From: Gigaspora margarita
Taxonomy: Eukaryota > Glomeromycota > Glomeromycetes > Diversisporales > Gigasporaceae
Assembly (NCBI GenBank): GCA_009809945.1
Contig: WTPW01001274.1
Coordinates: forward strand, 62,703-126,702
DNA: 64,000 nt
Reading direction: 5' to 3'
Numbering within the stretch: the first letter of the stretch is position 1; each line of letters opens with the position of its first letter. The translations under genes and the position numbers were made by a program. Shown here piece by piece: positions 22,710-31,561 of this stretch. The notes beneath the pieces were generated by a model. It did not search any database and was not told where the DNA came from. It saw only the letters and a list, made by a program, of their open reading frames with translations.

Positions 22710-23735
22710 ACCTCCAGGAACTGTAATGGGTTTTACAAGTACTAGTTACATGTGTGAATAACTTTTTCACATGTATATTAACTATTTTAACAATTCTATC
22801 TCATCTATCACCCTGTTTACTAATGCTTGATGGTCTCAAAAGCCACATAGGCTATACAAGTATCAAATTTTGCCATGCAAATAGAATTTTTCTTTATGTG
22901 CTACCTCCCATATAACGCCTGTTCTACAGCCTTTCAAACTTCCTTTTGCTAAATTAAAACATGAATATACTAAAGAATCAGACAAATAAAAAAACAATAA
23001 TAATGGCCAGGTGGTAATCAAACATACTTTCACAAGTATTTTTGGCCTAGCTTTTCTTAAAACCTATACACTATCTGCCATTTGTAATGCCTACAAAAGC
23101 ACAGGAATATGGCCATTCAATCCTAATACTATTAGTTCAGATCGCTTGGACCCTTCTTTGGCAATAGTACTATTCGATATTATACCTCGTCTTCCTCACA
23201 ACAAGCTGAGTCACTCCTTTTACCTTCAAATAACATTCAATCGAATATATCATTTTCACAATCTTCTACCTATACTCATTTTACTTGTTCGAATGCCGTC
23301 CTATTAGAGAAAGAAAATAAAATTCTTTTAAATGAAAATGATTTGCTTAAAAGTGAAAATGAAATATTAAAGATTTAGTTTGCAGTGTTAAAAGTAGAAT
23401 TAGAAACTTATAAGAATCCCGGAATGTGTTCTCTACGGTCTGCTCTTAAGTACCTGGTTTCTTAAGTTTTACGAGCTAAATCTCAAAATGCTTCTTTAGA
23501 TCTAAATGAATCTGAGCTACCTTCCCCCAAAAAAAGAAAGACCCTTTCATTTGCTCGGCTTCTCGCAACTAAAGAAAGTTGGCAGCAACTACAAATAGTG
23601 AATGAGTAAGCAGAAAAAAAGATCGCAGAATCCAATCATAAAAAAGGAAGAACAAGAGCAGAAAAAAGAAGAACGAGAACAAAAAAAGCAGGAAAAAGAA
23701 GAAAGTAAGAAAAAGAAAATGGCCTCAATATAATA

Positions 23736-24033
23736 AATAACCATATATAAAAGGTAGAAAAGGTTAAATAAATAAATAAATAGAATAAAATAAAAAAAAA
23801 TTTTTTTGTATAAATTTTTAAAATTGGTCACAATACCCCCTAAAATTTGGTTTTGCATTTCATTTTGTGACCTGATTATTTATGCCCAAAAATATCTATA
23901 ATATGACAATCTTTTTTACCGTAATTTAAACTATATTGAGTGTAGTTTAAATAGAAATTTTTATATAAAAATTTAGTATATTGAACAAGAAGTTCTATTA
24001 GTGGCGATTTTAACCTGGCCACAATACCCCCAT
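23736..24033 (+). repeat. Right terminal region of the pogo-like element
   Basis: Contains GGTCACAATACCCCCTA (23,826) and GGCCACAATACCCCCATCT (24,016-24,034), inverse to the left-end motif. The region between is AT-rich. A short tandem AAATAAATAAATA run at about 23,767 follows the transposase stop. Confidence 0.7.
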
Positions 24034-24215
24034 CTCCCTTATATAAATTAAATTATTATAAGTTAAGTATAAAATGATTTTACAAATTGGAATAATCTAT
24101 AATTATAGAAAATTTTTAACTAATTATATATATATTAAATTATTAGAAAATAAGTTATATTAGAATATTATAATTAAATAAAATCTTTCTAATTAACTGT
24201 ATGTAAATTTATAGA
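24034..24215. repeat. Satellite A, last block
   Basis: Two degenerate satellite A units, starting TATATAAATTAAATTATTATAAG and fading near 24,215. From there to 24,630 the sequence is AT-rich with no recognisable feature. Confidence 0.75.
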
Positions 24216-24630
24216 ATAAAAATCTTAAATATTGCAACTTTGTGTTATACAAGAATGAAATTACATAACAATATTATAAGTATGTTTTTTATAACAAATC
24301 TATTTATTTTGTTAATTCTGTATGCAAAAGTTACTTTTAATAATATGACTTTATTTATTACAAAAAAAAATTTCCGACTCAGCTGCTTGTTAATTTTCTT
24401 AAATATGTTAATTTTTCAAATAATCAAAAATTTTAAATTAGATGCATCGATGATGCATAATTAAAAATTTTATTTACAATTTATATGTTATATTACATAT
24501 GAAATCTAGGCAATACAAATCGGTTTTAACTTCCACACACGTAACCATTCTTAATAAGGTTTTGAAACAAATAAATGTTCTTTTGTATCTCTTGTCAGAG
24601 ATGCTAAATGAGATTAAAGGTGATATTATT

Positions 24631-25568
24631 TAGTTTTGGACCCATTCAACCTGGATGAAATGCCGGGCTGATCTGGGTAGACTGTTCCAGCCAATCACTG
24701 ATGTTTTGATTATATTGGGTAAAATAGAATGTGTTAACCTATTTTACCCGATGTAAACAACATCAGCGATTGGATGGGAATACCAGTCAGTCTACCCGGA
24801 TCAGGGCCGGTGATTTTCTGTATTTCACGGAATGCCGCAGAAATCACGGAATCGGGTTGTAAACACGGAATGTGGTACAGGTAGCGCAGAACTCTCACGG
24901 AATGCAGTCAGCGCGGGTAATACAAACTCCTGGAGAGGAAATAACCAATCGGAGAGTGCAAATTTTGACTATTCCGGATCAGCCCGACGAAGAATTCGAA
25001 CACGCGTAAAAGAAAAAGCGAAATAAGTGAAATAAGCAAAAACTAATGTTTAAATCGAAATTTTACTTGTATTAAGCATCATTCTAACCCTATAGCCTCT
25101 AACATTAATGCCTTAACCCTAAATTTTTATCTCACGCACTTAGTTTATTTACAAATCGGATTTCCTTTGCATTTACTAATTCCCCTTGGCTGGGATGATT
25201 CGTGCCAATTTATATGTCACCTTCTAAATAAAATGTGGCAAGTTGGGGTTAGGGTCAGTGGGTGACATTATACTAAAATTTTGCAAGGAATTTTTTTTGT
25301 TAATGCATAAAAGGTGATTTCTTAGGCGAAGTTTTGCTTACAAAAAAAAAATTTTATTGCAGAATGTATATATTTTTAATATAAATTACGCAGAATTTTA
25401 AAAATTGATCACGGAAATGCTGCAGAAAAAGCAATTTATTATGCACGGAATTTTTGCAGAATTTGATTTCGTCACGGACGGAATTGGCAATTTGTCACCG
25501 CATAAAATCACCGGCCCTGCCCCGGATCAGTCCGAAGGGTCACCCGGGTTGAACGGGTCCAAGCACTA
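24631..25568. mobile_element. hAT-like MITE interrupted by another element
   Basis: Ends TAGTTTTGGACCCATTCAAC and the inverse TAGTGCTTGGACCCGTTCAA. Without the inner insertion it would be about 220 bp with a palindromic body: GGGTAGACTG...CAGTCTACCC and AACCTATTTTACCCGATG. No matching flanking 8-mer is visible. Confidence 0.75.
24802..25519. mobile_element. hAT-like element nested in the MITE, 718 bp
   Basis: Ends CAGGGCCGGTGATTTT and its exact inverse; flanks ACCCGGAT and CCCCGGAT (seven of eight). Subterminal CACGGAAT motifs occur at both ends. The middle (25,080-25,340) has CCTTAACCCTAA, GGGGTTAGGGTCAGTGGG and AAAATTTTGCAAGGAAT, the core shared with family T. The 64-codon frame near 24,832-25,026 crosses the subterminal repeats and is probably fortuitous. 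Confidence 0.82.
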
Positions 25569-25919
25569 CTCAGCATATACATAAAATTATCTCCAACTGT
25601 CCAATTACAAAAATCAAAGATTCTTGAAGATAAATCATATCCTTAAAACACATTAACTGTGAATTATGATAAGAAAAACGACTCTCATTATAACATTATA
25701 CCCCTGATCAGAAAAATCAGATACTAGCATCTTGATAATAGTAATACTATTATCAAGATGCTGTATCTGATTTTTCTGGTCAGGGTATAATTTTATAATG
25801 AGAATCGTTTTTCTTATCTTGATTCACAGTTAATGTGTTTGAAGGATATGATTTATCTTCAAGAATCCTTGATTTTTGTAATTGGACAGTTGGAGATAAT
25901 TTTATGTATATGCTGAGGA
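25569..25919. repeat. Near-perfect 350-bp palindrome
   Basis: Arms of about 175 bp begin CTCAGCATATACATAAAATT and are inverted at the right end (TTTTATGTATATGCTGAG). The centre is GATAATAGTAATACTATTAT. Few mismatches suggest a recent foldback insertion or gene-conversion-maintained arms. It abuts the 24,631-25,568 MITE directly. Confidence 0.88.
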
Positions 25920-25974
25920 TGTTAATTAAATTGATATGCATTTTAGTATTAAAAAAAATTTTTGATGGAAATGT

Positions 25975-26355
25975 GACTTGAGGTTCTTCAACATCCAAAA
26001 TTTCAAATCGTTCTAAGCTTTTAGCTACTCATCAAAATGTTATTGGAGATTTGGAAGAAAAATTACCTAATGTGACTTAAGACAGTTTGAAAGACTTTGC
26101 AGATAATTCCAACTTAAATCTTGCAGGTTCTCATTCAACCAAATTTGTAAGGGTGGATAATTTTAACAGGTCTTTTGACAAAGGTTTATCAAATTTCAAT
26201 CATGAATCTCATACAGCTGTAAATGATTGTTCAGCTGATCATGATCAGGAAGTAGTAGAGGGGTTTGTGAGAAATAACAAGGATAAAAAAATAGTTCATG
26301 TAGTAAATGTAATGAACCTGTAGAACGATCTTTACACGTAACTCAGGTTTGTGTG
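25975..26355 (+). pseudogene. Unrecognised decayed coding fragment ending in a Cys/His motif
   Basis: One frame reads coherently with non-repetitive composition across about 115 codons, interrupted by two stops (GSSTSKISNRSKLLATHQNV, then LKDFADNSNLNLAGSHSTKF and NFNHESHTAVNDCSADHDQE). At a run of seven A's (about 26,285) the frame appears to shift, giving SCSKCNEPVERSLHVTQVC, a C-x2-C-x8-H-x4-C pattern like a small zinc-binding end. I do not recognise the family. It could be a host gene relic or the end of a transposon protein. It starts right after the palindrome, which may have brought or truncated it. Confidence 0.4.
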
Positions 26356-27062
26356 GTTTGACTTGAGTTGGTTTAGATATAAAAATGTTCTTTTTTTTAT
26401 TTATTTATTTATTTATTTTCTAGTATCAGTAATGTATTAAATTACGGTTTATTGCTATTTTTTTTATTATATTAATTTATTGAAAATAGTTTAAAAGGAT
26501 TGTATTTTTTGTTTTAATTAATTATCAATTTGAGGTTTTAATATTAAGTTTATCAATAAATTTAGTTTTGTAAAACATGTAGTAATATAAAATTTAGTTG
26601 GTTAAAATTCTTTGCATATAACATTGTGTATATAAACACCTTGTCTACTATGATTAAATCACTCTTTACTATACCCAAATATTGCGATAAGTTTATGCTC
26701 TTTATGACAATTTTCCTGTATTTTGATTGGCGTGCTTAATTTTAGGAGAACAACTAATTAAGAGAGGGGATGACGTTTTCTGACTAGTATCGGTTACGGT
26801 TATGACCAGTAATAACCTTTGCCACTTCTAAATACAGTATAATACTTTTTTATTTGGTGACAGCATATGTAAAAATTCATCTGTTTTTATAGTCTGAATT
26901 AAGCTTAATTTAGGCCAAAATTCGAAATTGCACACCTGTGCATTATGAAAGTACCGTAAAATTTTATAATAGCGTGAATACTACCTTATTTATAATATAC
27001 ATATTTTGTCTATTTTTATTTTAAATGGTTAGATTATTGAATAATTATTTATAAGATATTGG
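26356..27062. other. AT-rich spacer, no gene
   Basis: A TTTA microsatellite occupies about 26,395-26,418. The remainder has no repeat, frame or motif I can support. Confidence 0.5.
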
Positions 27063-27240
27063 TCATGCAACGATTAATATCATGAAATTTGTTTTGTCGG
27101 AGCAAATGATTGGCTGACACGTGCCACGTAGCGGTACGTTTCGACCAATCATTTGTTCCGACAGAACAAATTTTGTAATATTTATCATCTCATGATCCAA
27201 TATCGATGTTATCGTGCAATTATGATCATGATTTAAAAGT
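27063..27240. repeat. Foldback with GC-containing loop
   Basis: Arms TTTGTTTTGTCGGAGCAAAT (27,080) and ATTTGTTCCGACAGAACAAA (27,152-27,171) enclose GATTGGCTGACACGTGCCAC...; outer parts continue with GGTCATGCAACGATTAATAT versus the inverse of sequences to about 27,225. The 92-codon minus-strand frame at 27,063-27,341 overlaps the palindrome and is not called. Confidence 0.75.
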
Positions 27241-27504
27241 TGTGATTGGTTAACTGAATTTTCATTTGGGATTGTTGTGATTACGTAATAACATAGAAAA
27301 ATAACAATAAGAAATTTTTTCATGATCATATGAGTTTGCACGATAATTAACGATATACATTATTAAGTGGACTGTATTATTTTAAATTATTTCTTTAATT
27401 TAAAGCTTTGGTTTAAATTACATATCGTATTTCATAGTTACGAGAACCAATATTATTAAAAAATCTTGATATAACTACTAGGATTTGCTGACAAATTTGA
27501 TACC

Positions 27505-27925
27505 AAAGTTCTCATATGGGCAGATTTGTGTCATTACTACTAAAAATGGTAAAATATTTGACAGTGAATAACTTTTACTTACTGATCTGTTTGGAGTGAT
27601 TTTACTGCCAAAATGAACTTCTCGACGAGACAATTCTAATGAACCTAAAATCTTGAAATATAATCATGGGTTCCCAAAATAATTAAAAAGATACTTGCTT
27701 CGGGTAGATTAAACCTATCCTATTTTACCCGAAGTACAATTATCTCAGGATCCCATGATTAGATTTCAACAATTTTAGGCTCATATAATCTTATCTTTGA
27801 GATTGTCATTTTGGTTGCAACACACTACAAACAAATCGGTGAGAAAAAGATTCGCGGTCAAATATTTTACCATTTTTAGTAGTAATAACACAAATATACC
27901 CATATGCAAAATTTCGTAAATGAAT
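27505..27925. repeat. 420-bp foldback with GACGAGACAATTCTAATGA core
   Basis: Outer arms pair TACTACTAAAAATGGTAAAA (27,536) with its inverse (27,876). Inner parts contain ATGAACTTCTCGACGAGACA, AATCATGGGTTCCCA and a central GGGTAGATTAAACC/CTATTTTACCC. Relatives: 7,700-7,830 (half) and 40,185-40,490. Confidence 0.78.
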
Positions 27926-28304
27926 ATTTTTGCCCAAATGATTTTTAACAATTCTAATAGTTATTGGTCAGAGGCAATCATTGGAACTGGAAGGCTCATG
28001 CTGGAAGAAAATTGGTTCCAGTGGCTAGTTGTCACTAGACTCTTCCAGTCACCTTTTTTCACCACTGGATGGAAGGTCAAGTGAGGTTCAATGTTTAGTA
28101 GGATTCAGTAAAAAAAAAAAAACAAAAAAACTTTTGTACAATAACAAATAAATTGATTACATGCGCACTTGTCATGATATGGTTCAAGTAATCAACACGA
28201 GCTAGCGTATGAAGATTTAATTCCATTACCGGTATTTAGAAATAATTACATTATAAGATTAAATAAAGTTTTATAAATGCACACATATTTTAACACTCGA
28301 ATAT

Positions 28305-28356
28305 AAATTACGCCTCCCGGCGTCCCTTCATTGAAAGGGTTGTTAAAAAAAAAAAA
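28305..28356 (+). mobile_element. 52-bp poly-A retroinsertion with 13-bp target duplication
   Basis: A short sequence (GCCTCCCGGCGTCCC, CATTGAAAGGGTTG) ending in about 14 A's is flanked by AACACTCGAATAT on both sides (28,292-28,304 and 28,357-28,369). That is the signature of LINE-machinery insertion, extremely 5'-truncated. CCCTT/AAGGG can form a small stem just ahead of the tail, as in some LINE/SINE 3' ends. The parent element is not in the window. Confidence 0.85.
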
Positions 28357-28369
28357 AACACTCGAATAT

Positions 28370-29690
28370 TATGATTTCGTATTACCATTGGAATTATCAT
28401 TGCGGCTATGAAATATTATGATATCCATGAATCTTTAATAGTGAACTCATATTCAATTTTCTGAAATCTCCCATTTCAATCACGTCCCAATACTCTAACT
28501 ATTGTACGCCACTTATTATAATATCTCCTGTTTAACGCCCTTATATAAAAGATCCGGATACAATTCATGGTTTAATAATTTAGAAAAATGAAAATATCCG
28601 GGCAGGTACTATTCAAGAAATTTAATGGTTTATTGAATAGTACTAGAGTTTGGAACTGGTTTATTTTTTCTTAAATTAAAACCGGATTAATTCGATCTTA
28701 ACATAAGAAAAATAAAACCAGTTTCAATCTCTAAATAATACCTGGAGTAATATAGTCAATGGCGTACGGAAACAGAAACGATTGGAGTAAAAATAATTAG
28801 TATATGAAAGAAAAATGGGATAATGAGAACAATATTTACCCTGGATTATGCTTCCAAAAACTGCAGTCTCATCTAGAGCTCTGTAAATGCCATGCCAGGC
28901 ATATTGGGCATCATGCCAGGCACTGGTGTTTCATGCTATGCTTGTGTCTATGGGAACAAAAAATACCAGACACATGATGCTGTCATAAAGACACAGGCAC
29001 AAATGTAGATGCAATTTATACTTGGCATTTTACATCATATTTATAAAAGTTTTTGGCTAAATTTTTGTAGCTGTCCCATGCCTGTGCCAATCAATACCAA
29101 ATTTTTGTGTCCGTGCCCACGCTCATGACAAATTTTGTTCTGCACCTATGCCTAATAAAAAGCATAGGCAATGCACCGGTACAAAACTTTAAGCATGGCA
29201 ATTACCCGGCCCGCTGATCCCTAATATCAGCCATTGTTTTCTGCACATAATTGTACAGATATACATAGCCAATTCAATTGTTGCTAATTTGAGGTAATGC
29301 ATCAGTCAGATAGTTAATCTACAACTACCAAATGCAAACAAAGAATTTGCGAAATTTTTGAAATTGCAGGATCCAGAACGCCTTATTTTGGATAAATCGA
29401 TAATATTGATCAATGAGAGGTCACAATTAATAGTATCGTTGAAGCTTTCTATTAGAAATCTTTGATGCAAAGACGTGCTGAAGATTTTTTTTAAAAAAAA
29501 ATCCAATATTATATGATGATTGTTACCTTTGAATCTCAGCACGTGCATCATTTGGGTGAAATTAAAAAGGAAATTAAACAATAGTTATCAAGCAGTATTG
29601 TTCAAGTACCCTTTAAACTTTCGCACTAAACATACGCGAAAATCATTCACACCACACGACACGCTTGATCATGCCGGTAAATAATTTAGG
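28370..29690. other. No gene; one diverged repeat shared with 63.2 kb
   Basis: Between about 28,880 and 29,200, GGCACAGG/CCTGTGCC motifs and GCACAAATNTAGATGCAATTT resemble 63,228-63,520, which has the same words in similar order; both may be subterminal-repeat regions of a hAT-like family. The 91-codon minus frame at 29,306-29,581 has no recognisable domain. The rest is AT-rich. Confidence 0.4.
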
Positions 29691-29699
29691 CCGGATGTG

Positions 29700-30243
29700 A
29701 TTTTGATAACAGAGATGCGAGTAGCTGACCGAGTTGGTCAGACGGCAGTGACATCCTGCGACAAAGCAATCGTAATTGCACTGGGAGTCACCGTAGGATT
29801 ATTGTAGTCTAGCCGGTGGAGCCATTCCCCACCTGCAAAGCAAGCCGGCGTAGGTGAAGTCATGTAAGAAAAGCTGTGAATGAAGAAATGATAGAATCAC
29901 GTGTCTTCAATTTTGGAGCGGGTGGGCGGTCGCCCATATTTCTGTTTGAGCGCTCGTGGAAGTGGTTTTGTCATCTCCGCTTACTTATCCTTACTCTTTC
30001 CACTATGGCACCTTCCATTATTTGGCTCTTCATTCATGCATCTGCCATAGTCGTATACTAACCTTATTTGTCTTTGATCTTCCTACACCTTACCCCTTCT
30101 TTTAGCACCACCTTTGATTCTCACATGCTCTGTCTTACCTGCGATGATGTTGTTATGGATCGAGTTGTTGCTTTTCGATCACGTGATCCGTTATCACTCC
30201 GCATGAATGAAATCTAATACGTAGCTTATCCGTGAAAAAAAAA
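29700..30243 (+). ncRNA. GC-richer SINE-like or structured RNA candidate
   Basis: About 540 bp clearly richer in GC than its surroundings. It has a good tRNA A-box-like start, TAGCTGACCGAGTTGGTCAG (29,716), several potential stems (GTGAC...GTCAC, ATCCT...AGGAT, GGTGG...CCACC, CCGG...CCGG), and ends in ten A's at about 30,234-30,243. A convincing B box is lacking. The 61-codon frame at 29,876-30,061 lies inside it and looks incidental. A tRNA-derived SINE or the edge of a retroposed transcript are both possible. Confidence 0.4.
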
Positions 30244-30706
30244 ATACTTGCCACATGTTTATTTTTAATTGGCCGATATTAAATATCACCGTGAACATAA
30301 TCCAGAATTTATTCGAATTCTTATTGCTAATAGATATCCGTTCCAGTGAAAATTGTCAATAGAACCACTGGAATACTGGAAAAATCTGGACGCCCAATGG
30401 GTTTTCAGCTTCTAGTCAACAACACTGATATAATTAAAAGAATATATACTAAATGTTTAAATAAAGATTATTACTCAAATTTCTAGAATATTGATTTTGT
30501 CAAAGTTTGGGATTTGGAGCGGACAAATTCAAGTTATAATAATTTTATATTTGGGTAACAAACATAAGTTCGCCCTGCTTATATTTATTTATGTGTTTCT
30601 TTAGGATCATTCAGGGTTTATCTTTTTGTATGTTTAATAATTTATTTGAGAATAATCTCAATTACACCACTATAAAAATTTTATATAAAAAAATGTCTGC
30701 GATATA
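30244..30706. other. AT-rich spacer
   Basis: Region 30,350-30,430 has CCAGTG/CACTGG words similar to 27,985-28,060 and reads CAACACTG at 30,419-30,426, like a hAT end, but no partner terminus could be fixed. Nothing else is seen. Confidence 0.35.
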
Positions 30707-30841
30707 CAGTGTTGGGCTCGCTTATAAGTCCAGTAAAATTGAACTGGAACTGGACTTATAAATGGTCCACTGGACCTATAAGTCCAGTAGTCCAGTTTAT
30801 AAGTTCAGTAAAGCGGACTTTTGGTCCAGAGCCCAACACTG
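30707..30841. mobile_element. hAT MITE, 135 bp
   Basis: Perfect TIR CAGTGTTGGGCTC, flanks GCGATATA (30,699-30,706) and GTGATATA (30,842-30,849), seven of eight. The interior is repeated TATAAGTCCAGT/ACTGGACTTATA, subterminal-repeat-like. It shares CAGTGTTGG with the 19,319-20,994 element, so the same transposase may have moved both. Confidence 0.88.
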
Positions 30842-31495
30842 GTGATATACAATTTAATAGATAATTTGATCAAATTTTTAATTTAATATATTGGAATAAG
30901 TCTATTACTTTAAATTAAACTAATAGATCTGGAAAGTAAGCTCATTAAAAAAATGGAATATATTTAATGATTATAAACTTTTAAAAATTGTCCATAATTC
31001 AAAAATTTGCCTATGAAAACACTTTTGCGATAAAAATTAAATAAATAATAAATAATAAAATCAAAATTTTTGACCTACAGTAATTCCGCAATATGTGAAG
31101 CTTAAATGCAGAAATTATTGTCCCAAAGTATTAATCAATTAGGTTCAAGATTTTGCGTACAGGCACAATAAACATTGTCATATAATTATACCTTTGTGTT
31201 ATGATAAGTAAAATTTAATACGTGTAGTATCATTCCGTGATCCTAAATTAGACATTTTTGATGTAGTTCAATCTTCTAATTATCATAATCCTATTACTTA
31301 ATTAGGTTTTGTATTGTCAGTCTCGATGGAAATCCTCCATTATTTAGCTTTTTAGTTAGGTTGGTTGTAGTTTAGCTTGTATAACCATATGTATGCAGTG
31401 ACAACATACAGACGCCAAACTGATTTATCAAGAATTTTGTAATACTATACAGTACATCTACTATACGTAGTAAGTTTTAGCACAGCAACAATACG

Positions 31496-31507
31496 TATAA
31501 ATTTAAT
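31496..31507 (+). promoter_or_regulatory. Possible TATA box of the Sel1 gene
   Basis: TATAAATTTAAT lies 55-66 bp ahead of the ATG and is followed by a T-rich stretch just before the start. In DNA this AT-rich the match could be chance. Confidence 0.3.
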
Positions 31508-31561
31508 GAATGATATACGGATAAGTTTTTTTTTAACAAATTTTTCTCCTGGTTTTTAAAA

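Larger units (their letters stand above)
19167..23735 (+). pseudogene. Pogo/Tigger-like (CENP-B/DDE_1) transposase, split by three insertions
   Basis: Four ordered fragments. 19,167-19,318: after an ATG and a frameshift, HAALNEYKNPTGHKCPSINR, a Psq-type helix-turn-helix. 20,995-21,139: PPNRWGPLTILTKYEENQL, the second DNA-binding domain. 22,006-22,464: after a stop, NMDETRFVLVPKLEKVIAKK, holding the first catalytic Asp. 22,710-23,735: LLMLDGLKSHIGY with the second Asp, then LPPI/LQPFKLPF where the family normally has LQPLD, so the third Asp is absent; STGIWPFNP follows, then a Leu-heptad stretch (ENKILLNENDLLKSENEIL) and a Lys/Arg-rich tail. Pogo transposases cut and paste their own element at TA targets; this copy has several stops and frameshifts and three 8-bp-flanked insertions. 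Confidence 0.88.
7494..24033 (+). mobile_element. 16.5 kb TIR-bounded, pogo-like element carrying many nested insertions
   Basis: The left boundary reads AGATGGGGTATTGTAGCCAG and the right boundary is the inverse of AGATGGGGGTATTGTGGCCA. Both abut satellite A, broken within one unit (AACTA on the left, TATATAAATTAAATT on the right), so the span behaves as a single insertion. The terminal motif GTATTGTGGCCA is doubled at each end: 7,494-7,530 and 7,861-7,900 on the left, 23,826-23,840 and 24,010-24,033 inverted on the right. A pogo/Tigger-like transposase lies at 19,167-23,735. The 11.5 kb ahead of it contains several smaller elements and two tandem arrays but no other gene. Exact ends are uncertain by about five bases. 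Confidence 0.6.

Noticed and set aside
27063-27341. 92-codon minus-strand frame starting MQTHMIMKKFLIVIFL, resembling a signal peptide
   Set aside because: It runs through a palindrome and has no conserved features; the hydrophobic start is expected from T-rich sequence.
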